DNA of 64,000 nucleotides from Onchidella celtica (GCA_963931925.1 OZ007571.1:42336779-42400778), one strand, 5' to 3'; shown: positions 44,696 through 56,310, numbered from the stretch's first letter. Numbers and translations are program-made. The notes: generated from the letters alone by a model not told the origin.

Positions 44696-46985
44696 CCATC
44701 ATTATTCTCTCTAAGAACACGTTAAAAAGGAAGGGGGAGAGGAGGCAGCCTTGGCGAACTCCAATTGTAGCGTGGAACCATTCCCCCCTCACGTTGTGGG
44801 CGAGTACAGCACTTGTGGCATTGGCGTATAATTGCTGGATGGTGTTGGTGAGTCTTCTCCCCATGTTGAATTTCTTCATGGTGGCCCATAATGCATTGTG
44901 CCAAATTCTATCGAAGGCTTTTTTGAAGTCAATAAAGACATGATACAATTTTTGTTGGTGCTGGAGGTGTTTCTCACAGAGAACACGGAGATTGAAGATT
45001 TGCTCTGTGGTGCTCCTACCTTTGCGAAAGCCTGCTTGTTCTTCAGTAACGAGTTCTTCCACCTGGGGTCTTAGACGGTTAAGAATGACTCTAAGCATGA
45101 TCTTGCTTGCATGGCTGATAAGGCTGATAGTTCTGTAATTTTGGCAGAGCTGAATATTGCCTTTCTTGGGGAGAACTATAATTAATGATTGGGTCCATTT
45201 TGTCGGCCATTCACCTGTCTGCCAGATCTTGTTACAGATAGTTGTGAGGATCTCAGTCGTGGCCTCTCATCCGTGTTTGAGTAGTTCAGCAGGTATGTTG
45301 TCCGCTCCTGCTGATTTGCCGCACTTAAGTGATCGTATCGCGGCCTGAATTTCATCTCGCAGTATTGAATGATCGTCCTCAGTGTTCGATTCATGAACGT
45401 CCAGTAGCGTAGGGTCTCCTCTGCTCTGGTGGTTGTCCAACTCTGAGCAGTACTCAGTGCATCTTTGAATAATTTCCTTATCTTCTGTGAGGGTGTTACC
45501 GTTCTTGTCTTGTATGGTGTTAACTTTTGCTGTTTTAGTTTTGGTAAGATCTTTCACCACTTTGAAGGCTTCCTTGGTGTTATTTCTCGACAAGTTGCCT
45601 TCAATGTTTTTGCATTTGTCAGCGATCCACTGTTGTTTTGCCTCCTTCATTTCTTTCCGTATCGTTTTATTCGTCTTCCTGTACTCTGATCTTCCCTCTA
45701 GTGTGGACTTGTTCTTCTTCAATTCTCTTCTTTTGTCGCAGAGATCAAGGATCTTGTTAGTTACCCAGGGTTTCTCTTTACGGCGACTTTTCCCCAGGAT
45801 TTCATTTGCTGTTTCCACCATGATGGAGTTGAACTTATTGGTGAGAGTCTCCTGGTCTTCGTTAAGGAGAAGGAGTGGTGCAAACTTTCCACCAATTGCT
45901 GCTTGGAATTCTTCAGAGATGGCCGCGTCTTTCAGTTTTTCAAGGTCGAATCGCAGCCTTGTGTTTAAGGTTTTATGATTTCTTCTTAACCGTGCTCTGA
46001 ATGTCAGCATGACAAGGTTGTGATCGCTGCCAACATCCGCTCCTGGGAAGGATCTTGTTTTCTGTCTGTTTATTCCAGTCATGTACCTTCTCTTCACCAG
46101 TATGTAGTCGATCTGATTGCAGTACTGTCCATTGGGAGGATGCCATGTTCCTGTGCGTGCTGCTTTGTGTCGACCAAGTGTGTTGGAAAGAGCCATGTTG
46201 TTGAAACCTGCAAATTCCAGCAGGCGTAGTCCCCTTTCGTTAGTAGATTCATTACAAGAAGGGCCAATAAAACCTTTCCAATCTTCTAACGAGTCTCTTC
46301 CTACCTTGGCATTCCAGTCACCCTGCACAATCAAGATATCCTTCTTGTCCACTTTGTCGACTACATCCTGCAGTTGCTGGTAGAACTCCTCTACAAACGC
46401 GTCGTCGTGTGTAGTTGTTGGGGCGTACGCCTGTACCACCGTGATGTTGAAAGGCTTGGCACGAAGGCGGATGGTCATTAACCTGCTTGACACTGGTTTG
46501 CATCCTATGACCGAGTTCTTGATGATCTTGTGGACAAGGAATGCTACGCCATTAGTGTGAGTGTTCTCTTCACCACTATAATAAAATGTATGTCCTTCTT
46601 CCGTGTGTACCTCGCCAGAGTTTATCCATCTGGCTTCACTGAGTCCGAGGAGATGCCACCTGTATCGGTCCATTTCGTGTGTGAGTTCATTCAACTTTCC
46701 TACTTGGCTCAGTGTTCTGACATTCCATGTGGCGATAATGATGTTCTCTCTGCCACGTAGAGTTTCACCAGTAGCATACTTATCGCCACCGCCCTGGTGG
46801 GAGACGGATGGCGCGGTCCTTATCCTTTTGAGGCCGGGCGACGACCGAGCCGGTATGGTCTTCTGTGGTGTAGTCATCATGCGGTGTGTCTTGGGCATTG
46901 GAGGCCTGGCGGAGCCCGTCCCTCTCCAGGTCAGACCACAGCCGATGTCCTCCAATATTCGGTGGCTCGCCTTGGTCTCGAACAC
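44634..46985 (-). pseudogene. RTE-type endonuclease plus RT N-terminal part
   Basis: Endonuclease motifs in order: IIATWNVRTL, LLGLSEARW, NGVAFLVHK, VVQAYAPTT, IVQGDWNAKVG, NQIDYILV and GSDHNLVML. A linker follows, then RT: CGKSAGADNIPAELLKHG, EEQAGFRKGRSTTEQIF, FIDFKKAFDRIWHNALW and GVRQGCLLSPFLFNVFLE. A TGA at 45267-45269 interrupts the frame just after LKHG, but the same frame resumes and reads the RT to 44634. The product would nick target DNA and copy the element's RNA. Confidence 0.85.
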
Positions 46986-47265
46986 CTGGCCGTTGAGTTC
47001 ATCACGGAGCTCTTCCGCCCTGGCCGTTGACTTGCCTCGAGGAAGTCTTTCGCCCAGTGATGCAGTGTTAACATCACCCCCTCACATGGTTTAGCACGCC
47101 TGCTGAGGCGAGGTCCCGGGGTATGGCACTTGGAGCCACATGTGAGAGATTGGGAGATGAAGGAGAACCAGTGCGCCCGTCCATCCTACATGTAGGAAGC
47201 AGCAGCCAAGCAACAAAGGTACTATCTCTCCCCAGAGCCCCCTATATAGTAAAGCCGTACTTTTT

Positions 47266-47518
47266 GAGACGGTAAGTTTGCGTTTACAAAATTGTGTATG
47301 ATATGAAAATAATTTACACAAGCTGAAGGGCCCGCTCTACGAACGGTTCTAAGAGCGTATTTTGACATAAACTGGGCAGGTCTAGATAGACAAGGACTTG
47401 CTAAACTTCAGACATTGAAAATAACGGGAGGGCACCAAATGCCCAGTGCATAAGAAAATTAAAAAGCAACTTTTACCTTATATCCACTCCCCACCTCCTC
47501 CTTTCATTATGCTTCAAC
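47266..47518. other. Mosaic junction of two duplicated fragments
   Basis: 47322-47401 repeats the sequence of 47622-47701 (GCTGAAGGGCCCGCTCTACG to GACAAGGACTTG). It is followed without a gap by 47402-47518, a direct copy of 39425-39545 (and 58010-58130) from the receptor 3' flank. The two pieces are not adjacent in their source. Confidence 0.75.
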
Positions 47519-48207
47519 CAGATCTGATGTGTTCTGGTTATGTGGCTAGGGGGAATTATAATTATAGTGACCGGATGGGTGGCCTTTGAGACATCACTCA
47601 CTAATTAGATTATTATTGAACAAGCTGAAGGGCCCGCTCTACGAACGGTTTTAAGAGCGTATTTTGACATAAACTGGGCAGGTCTAGATAGACAAGGACT
47701 TGCCATGGGGTAAACCTGAATCCGCCCTCCTTCCCTCTCCCGACCTCCTGCTCCCCCCCCCCCCAATCAATTTCTCCTATCCATCGCATCTCTTTCTCTC
47801 TCCCACTCCCGTTACTCCTGTCCCCCAATATTCTCCTTTGTCTCCCTCCAATCTCCATCTCCCTTTTGTCCCCCACAGCAACCCCTCTCGTCCATCTCTC
47901 CTTCCCTCCCCCTCTCTCTCTGACAGATGCTTTAATGCCAGATGTGCTCATACTTTCCCCAAGCTTAGGCGACTTGACAAAGTTGTTACAATTTTCAAAA
48001 AGGCATTGCAACAGTAACTTTTTGAAACAACCGGCATTATCCTGGTAAACCTGTGAACCCATCGTTCTCTCTCTCTCTCTCTCTCTCTCCCTTTCGCTCT
48101 CTTTCTCTTCGGTCTAGAAAACTTCCCATATCCTAGAGCCTTAATGCAGATTTTATGCGCACTAGCACACAACGCACTCATTTGTGAGTGTGCATGAGAA
48201 AACCCGG

Positions 48208-48303
48208 TATAAGATAAGATAAGATAAGATAAGATAAATTTTATTCGTCCTTGTACAAGGAAATTTGTTTTGATCATTGAATACATAACAATACAGTTAT
48301 AAG
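48208..48303 (-). mobile_element. Non-LTR/SINE-type 3' tail, reversed
   Basis: Reverse complement of the tail at 33228-33324, with (TAAGA)n at the left. It overlaps the left end of the MITE, so the tail sequence appears to have been incorporated into it. Confidence 0.6.
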
Positions 48304-48451
48304 TCGGCAACATGACATTTTGAGTTCTGTACATATAATAAAAGACAAGACATTTCTGATAAATTGAAGACAATCACCCCCCTAAAAAAAGATTTTGAGA
48401 AAACGGCATTTAATCGTATTAGTGGCCATAGCTAATTGACCAAGTAATATT

Positions 48452-48720
48452 GGAGTGATTGCTGTTAGGAGACCGTAGTCTAATAACTAAGCAGTTATAG
48501 AGATCATAGTGAGTAGTGTTCACTGCTCATCTACAGTTTACCCTGTAACATGCCACGGTCCCCTAGCAACAGCCGAGTCGGAAGTTTTTGGATCTTGTTA
48601 GGAGGCCGTAGTCTAATTACAAAGCCGTTATAGAGATCATAGTGAGTAGTGTTCACTGCTCGTCTACAGTTTACCCTGTAACATTCCACGGTCCCCTAAA
48701 CAACAGCCAAGTTGGAAGTT
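48452..48720 (+). repeat. Two tandem copies of a ~130-bp module (Y)
   Basis: TTAGGAGACCGTAGTCTAAT (48466) and TTAGGAGGCCGTAGTCTAAT (48598) each lead to GTTCACTGCTC, CTACAGTTTACC and CCACGGTCCCCTA. Related sequence lies inside the other MITE (about 55240-55450), mostly in inverted order. Confidence 0.7.
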
Positions 48721-49083
48721 TGTGTCGGACCCATATTTTCACTTCAAAGCCGTTTTTCTCAAAATCAGCTCTGCCGACTTATACCGGGTTTTCTCATGCA
48801 CACTCACATTTCTGGTAGGGATTTGCACTTTCGCTGTCTTTCAGTTTCAACTTCAAAACAAACATAATACGCATGCGCAGCTTCAAAGAAACCTTAAAAA
48901 TATATCTAAAATTGAGGAAACAATAAATTTCCAATAAAAAAAAATTACACCGATTTGAGACTTCTGTTAAAAACGGTGCACCCTTACATCCATTCTGATG
49001 CACCATATAAAATTTGGAGTCTGAGTGTTGAGTGGTTCAGAAGCCTTTTCCAACGAAAAATCTCAAGTCCACAAATCTATATA

Positions 49084-49559
49084 CTAGCTGAGTACCTGTT
49101 CGATGAACAGGTTTGTGTAGGTTGTTGTTTTTGTTTTTTTTGGAGGAGGGGGGAGGGGGATATGTGAACTAAGAAAGGCATTAATGCCTCATAGAAAGCT
49201 TAAAAGCTTATAAGAAGAGATGCAACAACAACAAAGGACACAACTTCAGACCCAAAGGAATAAGAACCAAAGCCGAGATGCGTAGGGTCTCAGCGATAGG
49301 ACAGTACACAGTGTGCAGTGGTGCGCACCGAAAATTTTCAGGAAGTGATGATGTCATAAAAACCTACAGCATGTCAATGAGCCTAGTGAAATTGGGGAAA
49401 CAATAAATTTCCAATAAAAAAAACTACACCGATTTGAGACTTCTTTTAAAAAATGTGCACCCTTACATCCATTCTGATGCACCATATAAAATTTGAAGAC
49501 TGAGTGTTGAGTGGTTCAGAAGCTTTTTGCAACGAAAAATCTCAAGTCCACAAATATAG
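49084..49559 (-). mobile_element. Helitron-like element, inverted copy
   Basis: Reverse complement of 36400-36880. CTAG is at 49084-49087, followed by the hairpin and the C-rich tract, and TTTGTGGACTTGAG lies at the other end. It was carried by the inverted duplication. Confidence 0.6.
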
Positions 49560-50263
49560 TATAGATAGATATTTGGACAACTTGGAAGGACCTTCCCTAT
49601 GCATAGAAAAACGGCTAAACGTAGAAAGTTCAAACTATCTGTGCTCATTAGTTAAAAAATCTACTAGGTTTTTACACATTCATTTTGAAGATATAATGTG
49701 TGGAAATGTACAAACTGAATTTATGAAGTCATTTATTTTGTTACCAGTTCCAATCATCTTTTTAAAACACCATTTTCAACATTTCCAAATAGGTTTTCCT
49801 CTGTGGCCGTGTTTTGGTTTAACAGTTTGGTCACCTAAGGCTCAGGAACCGCATCACACTCAGGCTTCAAACTTTGCACAACAGCATATTATCAATGAGA
49901 AATTAACATGGGCTATATTAGAAATTATGAAATGTTCAGGCTTCCACGTTTCGTTTTTCATTGTTTTGCCATCATTTAGATCTATTTCGAGTCATGGTTC
50001 GCCATTTTAAGGTTTCGTTATCACTTCCTGCGATGTGTTCACTATCAAACACACTAACCCGTGCGCAAATCATGCTATTGTACGGGATGCGCAGGGTGTC
50101 AACTCACAAAGGCAGAGCAGTAAGACTTATTTAAAAACAAACAAACAAAAATAAAATAAATAAATAGGAACAGGCAAGATGAAGCAGGTCCATAATAATC
50201 ACCCAGAACTGAAACTAATATTCAAACCGATTTATCCCGGGCAGGGCCGGGGACCTCAGCTAG
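49560..50263 (+). mobile_element. Second Helitron-like candidate
   Basis: It starts next to the 5' end of the inverted copy (TATAGATAGATATTTGGAC) and ends with hairpin CCCGGGCAGGGCCGGG, then GACCTCAG and CTAG|T (50260-50263). The interior differs from the first family. A 168-codon frame (49504-50010) shows no Rep or helicase motif. Confidence 0.4.
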
Positions 50264-50429
50264 TATAATATATAGTAAAGATTACAATGAAAAGTTGCAA
50301 GAACGAACACACACATAAGAGTATGAGAGATATGATGATATGCCTAAAATAAGCACTGATTATTTGAAAACATCCCTCATCCCCCTATACAATCAATATC
50401 CCGGCCCTTCTGACCCCGAACCCCCACCT
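50264..50429. other. Short spacer
   Basis: Nothing recognised. Confidence 0.3.
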
Positions 50430-51125
50430 TCCAATTTGCAATGATTTAGTGTGAGCACATTTTAATTGCTTCCCAACTCAAATGTCTGGTTTAGTGTGCT
50501 CATTTCATTTTTCCTTCCCCGACCCAATGATTTAGTTTGGCCACTTCATTTTTTTCCCCAACCCATTCCATTGATTGAGTATGGGCACTTTAATTTCTTC
50601 CTCATCCAGTTCGCTGATTTACTGTGGCCACCTTTTCCGGCACCCATTTCACGGATTTAGTGTGACCACTTCTCCATGTCCTTCACCCATTTCCACGGAT
50701 TTAGTGTTACCATTTCAAACTTTTTCCCTCCTTCATTTTTACTGATTCAGGGCGGCCACTTTTCTTCCTCACCCATTTCACTGATTGGGTGTGGCCACTT
50801 CACCTTTTCCCTCCCTCTCCCATTTCACTGATGTAGTGTGGCCACGTTTTCCTACACCCATTTGACGATTTGTTGTGGCCTACTTTTTCCTGCACCCATT
50901 TCACTGATTCAGTGGGGCCGCTTTAATTTCTTCCTCACCCATTTCATTGATTTAATGCGGCCCCTTCACTTATTCCCTTACCATTTCTACCAGCTCAGTG
51001 TGGCCATTTCACTTTCTTTGTCACCTATTTCATTAATTCAATGTGGCCGCTTTACTTTCTTTTTCATCGTTTCGCCGAATCAGTGTGGCCTCTTTATGTT
51101 TTTCCTCAAACATTTCACTGATTTA
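50430..51125 (+). repeat. Degenerate ~50-bp minisatellite
   Basis: The phrase CACCCATTTCACTGATTTAGTGTGG (in parts) followed by CCACTTCACTTTTTCC recurs about 13 times at roughly 45-60-bp spacing, with many substitutions. Open frames across it are by-products. Confidence 0.75.
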
Positions 51126-51186
51126 GATAGAGAGATAAGTAGATAATAGGTGGGTATATAGGAAGGCAGGTTGGGCAGGGCGTAAG

Positions 51187-51242
<56 letters not shown>

Positions 51243-51270
51243 ATGATAGATAGATAGATAGATAGATAGA
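51187..51270 (+). repeat. TAGA microsatellite
   Basis: TAGA repeats with a short CAGA interruption, directly abutting the 5' side of the LINE that follows. Confidence 0.9.
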
Positions 51271-51725
51271 TCGCCAGCTGCGAATAGCCAATAAGCAGTC
51301 GCGGATCAACTGGCGGTGGTTCCAGAGGGCGAGGCAAGATCACTACCTGGGAAAAGTGACTCCTTAAAAAATACCTCAGATGCTCGGTGACAGAACCATC
51401 AATGGAATGGAGGCGCTTTAACCTCCTCCCTGGGCAGATGGGGCTCATAGCTTGGGAAAGCAGCCCGTATAGGAGAACGAAAACTCTGACTCCAAACCTC
51501 CGCTGCCTTGCGGAACAGGTCACGGACGAACAAAGGCTATGGAAGCAGATCCAGAAAGAAAAGCACGCAGAAGACCGAGATGTTGGACCGAAAGGTGCAA
51601 ATAGTTTGGAAAGGTGTCACAACCGAACCCAAAAACGGAACATCACGCAATTCACTTCGATATGTCAGACAAGGAGTATCAGAATGATAGATGTGGTGCT
51701 TTGCCTGTGAAGTCCCGCCAGGCAG

Positions 51726-53447
51726 GTGAAGTGCCGGGCTCTATGCCTCGAAGGAGCCCACCCCCAACTACTGGTGGTCCCTCGACCTCAACTTGGGGAA
51801 CCGGGAGTCGAGCAAAGAGGGAAAAAAAAAGCAACTGGCCACAAAGGTACACCCATAGCAGAGCAGGAAAGAAAACAAGGTAACTTTTTGAAAACACTTC
51901 AATGGAATGCTGAGGGAATATACAATAAAAAGACGGCACTCACATACAAACTTCACAACGAAAAAATACAGATTGCATGTATCCAAGAAACTCATCTCAC
52001 GAGCAACAGCAGATTTAACATCAGAGGATACCAATGCTTCAGACAAGACCGAGAAACCAGACCCAAAGGTGGTATCATCATTCTGGTCCACAACAGCATT
52101 GCAGCCAGTGAAATAAAGCTGGACACTCAACAAGGAACAGAAATCATTGGAGCTAAGATCAGTACACCCAACCAAGAAATCCTCATGTATAATGTCTACT
52201 GCCCTCCTGACAGAGATCTTTGCCTTTATAACATTCAGGTGCCAGAACTCAACTGTGTTATAGTCGGAGACTTCAATAGCCATTCTCAGAGTTGGGGCTA
52301 CAACCACCTAGATCCCAGAGGTGAATACGTTGAGGACAGGCAGGCTGATAGCAACCTTCAACTTCTAAATACCCCGGAGGATCCTGACTCCTTCTATTCA
52401 AGAAGATGGCTTACCACCACAACCCCTGACCTAGCCTTTACGACCAGTGATTTGCACCCATGCTCAACAAGAGAAGTCCAAAATCAACTGGCGGGAAGTG
52501 ATCATAGACCAATCTTGATCACTGTAAATGATAGCATCCCCCCAGGAGACAGTAATACAGCCCCGAGATGGAACTACAAACGGGCACATTGGGAGAAATT
52601 TACCAGGTTAACAAACCAGTACACCGCATCCATCAACTGCAAGTCAAGCAAGATCAAAACATCAAGTCAGCTATTCACAGAAGCCATCTACAGAGCAGCA
52701 AAGGAAACAATACCAAGAGGCGCACGGAAAGAATACATTCCATACTGGTCAGAAGAACTAGACGATCTGCACAACCAAGTCAGCCAAGCAAGAGATGCAG
52801 CAGAAAATGATCCTTCAATAGAGAACAACATCAAACTCAAAGCACTCACAGCAAAACTAAGAAGGAACACGCTGGCTGAAATAAGAAACAGTTAGCATGA
52901 AAAAACAGAGAGTCTGAACTTTGAGAAGGATGGGTCCAAACTATGGAAGCTAACCAGGTCCCTCAACAAAGAACCCAACAGATATGCCCCGATAACTACT
53001 GAAAAAGAAGGCAACCTCCTATCTGGAAAGACAGCTGCACAAGAACTATTGAAACAGTTCCAGTCTGTTGGCAACGCAGATGTAGACGATGATAAAGAAC
53101 AGGAAGTACAAGCAAACATACAGGACTTGGAAGACAGCCAACCAGAACAGCCAGAGGAGAACACAATGACCAGCTCACTCACCATGGAGGAACTGAACAC
53201 TGCCCTCAAGAAACTGAAACCAAAACAAGCCCCCGGTCCAGACGAAGTCACAAATGTTATGTTCATTCACCTTGGACAGAATGCTAAGAAGAAACTGCTG
53301 GCGATCTTCAACTCCAGTTGGAAATATGGCAGGATCCCGGGAACCTGGAAAAAGCCACACTCATCCCAATTCACAAGCCAGGCAAGCCAAGAAATAGAGT
53401 GGATAGCTACCACCCAATCAGCCTTACAAGCTGCCTGTGTAAGTTAA
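51726..53447 (+). pseudogene. LINE endonuclease and RT N-terminal part
   Basis: Endonuclease motifs: LQWNAEGIYNKKTAL, IQIACIQETHL, GGIIILVHNSI, YNVYCPPD, VIVGDFNSHSQSWG, TPDLAFTT and GSDHRPIL. A TAG at 52893-52895 follows EIRNS, and the same frame continues (HEKTESLNFEKDGS) into the RT entry KQAPGPDEVTNVMF. The frame is lost near 53350, where GTWKKATLIP-like sequence continues one base shifted. Confidence 0.85.
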
Positions 53448-53505
53448 TGGAGAGGATCATAAAAACAGCAGACTAACCTGGTTCATCGAGAAGGAAAGGC
53501 TCATC

Positions 53506-54918
53506 ATGGACGAACAAGCCGGTTTCAGAAAATGTAGATCAACAGAGGACCAGATAACCTACATATCACAAGTCGTAGAAGACAGTTTCCAGGACAAGAA
53601 AGTGACCATCGCAGTATGGGTAGACATGGAGAAAGCCTTTGACCGCCTATGGAAGAATGGTCTCCTTCTTAAACTCCTGAACGCGAAAGTGTCCAACCGG
53701 ATGTACCAGTGGATAAAACAATACATCACCGATAGGAGAGCAAAAATAAGGTTACAAGGGAAACAAAGTAGCACTGCACAACTGAAACATGGAGTCCCTC
53801 AGGGAGGAGTGATATCCCCCACACTCTTCAACCTCTTCATGAATGACATAAAAGAAATTCTAACTCCAAGAGTGAAAGCGGTAATGTATGCTGATGATCT
53901 GGCACTACTCTCTTCGGAGACAAGCCTTGCCACAGCTCAGATGCGTCTTCAGTCTACCCTAAACACCTTAAAACAGTGGACAACAACATGGAACATGAAG
54001 CTGAATGCCAAGAAACCAACTTACACAGTCTTTAGTCTCTCCGCTAGAATGCAGGCACCTAAACTCAAAATCAACAACGAGCTTCTCATTAAAGATGACT
54101 CACCCTCTTCCCTCGGAGTCACATTTGACCAACGACTGACATGGAAAGCCCATCTGGAAAAGACCCAAACTAAAGCAATGCAGCGGATTGCGCTCCTAAA
54201 AAAGTTGGCAGGCACAGATTGGGGTGCAGCACAAAACATACTCAAGAAAACCTACACCGGATACATACGTCCGGTTCTGGAGTATGGTATCTCAGCATGG
54301 GGAGCAGCAGCTAAGAGCAATTTCCAGAGAGTGGAACGCATCCAAAACCAGAGCCTTCGAATTATCACCGGGGGAATGAAATCCACACCTATTGTAGAGA
54401 TGGAGAGCATCACTGGTTTACAACCACTGGAGGACAGAAAAAATGGAAAACTAACCTCACAGCTAACAAAGTTTCAAAACCTTCGAAATCACCCTATGAA
54501 TGATAGAGTAAAGAAACCAACAAAAAGCAGACTAAAGAGAACCAGCTTTACAAAATCAGCTAGACAACAGTTAAACAACCTTAAAATCCCAGCCATAGAT
54601 GAGGACGAGGACCTTACAGAGGTTGACTGCTGCCCTCCATGGGAAAGACAACACTTTCCCCTAATCAAAGACATCATATACGGCATCACCTCTAAGACCA
54701 ATCAGTCCACGGCAAAGCTGCACCCACTCACACAGGAAATGCTGGACAGCTCCTATCCACAAAACAGCTGGATCCGGGTATTCACGGACGGGTCAGCACA
54801 AGAAGCCGTAAGAGATGGAGGAGGTGGTGTATATATCCAATGGACTAATGGGGAAGAATCAGAACTATCAGTACCCACAGGGAAATATTCTACCAACTAC
54901 AGAGCAGAAACAGATTGA
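53506..54918 (+). pseudogene. LINE RT and first part of RNase H
   Basis: RT motifs: MDEQAGFRKCRSTEDQITYI, VDMEKAFDRLWKNGLL, HGVPQGGVISPTLFNLFMND and the catalytic VMYADDLALLS. The thumb reads SLGVTFDQRLTWKAHL. The C-terminal part includes PVLEYGISAWGAAAKSN. RNase H begins RVFTDGSAQEAVRDGGGGVY and reaches NYRAET, where the frame ends; a shifted frame continues EAILEAALNLQNRD up to the MITE. Confidence 0.88.
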
Positions 54919-54988
54919 CTGAAGCCATACTAGAAGCTGCGCTAAACTTACAAAACCGAGACATATACAACAAAAAAATGTGTATCTG

Positions 54989-55661
54989 CCTGGAGAAAGG
55001 TCCCAGTTGTCGCAAATTTTGGATTTTGAGATAAGGGCATATTCTTCTAGAAAATTCAATGCTGAACACGCTGTTTTAAAATTTTTTAAACAATATCTTA
55101 AGTAGTTTTGAAGATATGGCACATTTTGTAAGACAGGGGGCAAAAACAAACTTTTGAGAAAAACAGCTTTAACGGCTCACTCCCATGACAGACTTTTTGG
55201 ATATTGTTGGGGGAGCGTACTTTTATTATAAAGACAAATAGGGAAAATACTGAGTTGTGTTCACTGCTCAGCTCTAGCTTTCTATGTAAAATACTGCGCT
55301 CTCCTAACAAGATCCAAAAAACTTCCGACTTGGCTGTTTTTAGGGGACCGTGGCATGTTACACGGCAAACTATAGATCAGCAGTGAACACTACTCAGTAT
55401 TATCTCTATAAAGGCTTTGTAATTAGTCCACGGTCCCCTAGCAACAATCACTTCAATATTACTTCTTGAAGAGTCTTACAAATAATTAATAAAATAATAT
55501 TTAAACATAAAATATTCCAAAATCCTTTTCATATGCTATTTAGAAATGCTTAAACTTGTGTTTTCTGCTAGAAGTACATTTTCGACTAGGCACGACTTTT
55601 TCTACCTTTTCACCCCCTAGCTCAAAAATAGCTGTACCGACAACTGGGACCTTTCTTCAGG
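54989..55661. mobile_element. MITE inserted in the LINE RNase H
   Basis: The ends are inverted repeats of 24 bp with one mismatch: CCTGGAGAAAGGTCCCAGTT... (54989) and ...GGACCTTTCTTCAGG (to 55661). It contains module X (55013-55172) and sequence related to module Y (about 55190-55450). No convincing target duplication was found. LINE coding sequence stops at its left end and resumes at its right (QIVILTDARSVLQAL). Confidence 0.75.
55013..55172. repeat. Repeat module X, copy 2
   Basis: Partner of 9395-9565, starting CAAATTTTGGATTTTGAG and ending AACTTTTGAGAAAAACAGC. Confidence 0.65.
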
Positions 55662-56310
55662 CGCACACACAAATAGTTATTCTCACAGATGCTAGGTCAG
55701 TCCTGCAGGCCCTTCAAAGTTCACATGATTATCATCAAAACAAACTCACTTCTGCCTTAGTGCAGTTATGCCACACAGCAAGCAACGTGGCTCTCCAGTG
55801 GATCCCTGGCCACTGTAACATCATCGGAAATGATAAGGCAGACACTCTGGCAAAAAATGGCGCAAACTTCCCCCAAGTCAGAGAAAACCTAACAGTCTCA
55901 GAAGCCAAAAGTCACATTAAGGCAGCCTTGAAATCCAAGTGGAAACAAGTCACCCAAGCCATGTAACAGACGATGCGATACACTTGCTTAGCAGAAAGGA
56001 GCAAACTATCATTTTTAGGCTGGGAACTGGACATAACAGACTCCGGCAGCACCTTTACAAAAAATTCAGGGTTGGAGAAACTGAGACATGCCCATGTGGA
56101 AACTGCCCAGAGAATGCAGAACATGTCCTCCAACAAATGCCCCCTATAAAGACAACAGAGGGAAAACAGCTGGCCCCGAGGTGCGGCACTACACACCAAG
56201 CTATATGGGACAGCAGAGGAACTCAGAGGCACAGCATCCTTCATAAAGGCTACCGGCCTCCTGATATAATTAGTCTGACACGAAGAACGCAGAAGAAGAA
56301 GAAGAAGTGA
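55662..56310 (+). pseudogene. LINE RNase H C-terminal half and tail
   Basis: It reads QIVILTDARSVLQALQSS, then VALQWIPGHCNIIGNDKADT (catalytic Asp in NDKADTLAK), ending at 55966. A shifted frame (55939-56310) continues with LLSRKEQTIIFRLGTGHNRL and a cysteine pattern CPCGNCPENAEHVLQQ, typical of the zinc-knuckle tail after LINE RNase H. It ends in lysine codons from the GAA run. Confidence 0.8.

Larger units (their letters stand above)
43860..47265 (-). mobile_element. RTE/BovB-like LINE, decayed
   Basis: About 3.4 kb with an apurinic-type endonuclease followed by a reverse transcriptase and no RNase H. This is the RTE layout often mis-annotated as 'craniofacial development protein 2'. The 5' edge is estimated from where sequence related to the duplicated arm begins (about 47265), and the 3' edge from the end of the ORF. 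One in-frame stop and one out-of-frame deletion are visible, so it cannot move on its own. Confidence 0.8.
48184..48807. mobile_element. MITE with perfect 30-bp terminal inverted repeats
   Basis: The left end (48184-48213) starts GTGAGTGTGCATGAGAAAAC and the right end (48778-48807) is its exact reverse complement. ATTT flanks both sides (48180-48183, 48808-48811). The left inverted-repeat arm preserves the empty site with a single copy (AAAT on the plus strand, 37152-37155). It has no transposase. Inside are an (AAGAT)n tail and two copies of a ~130-bp module. Confidence 0.88.
47519..49559 (-). repeat. Inverted-repeat arm, right
   Basis: Reverse-complement partner of 36400-37815, carrying a 624-bp MITE (48184-48807) absent from the left arm. 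It includes an inverted copy of the Helitron-like element (49084 to about 49559). Confidence 0.85.
51280..56310 (+). mobile_element. RNase H-bearing LINE (I/Nimb-like), decayed
   Basis: About 5 kb: 5' region (51280-51725, no clear ORF1), endonuclease, RT, RNase H, then a C-terminal zinc-knuckle-like tail and a GAAGAAGAAG 3' end. RNase H places it in the I superfamily (I, Nimb, Outcast, Loa or Tad-like); the exact clade is uncertain. It carries one in-frame stop, a few small frameshifts and a 673-bp MITE insertion. Confidence 0.75.
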
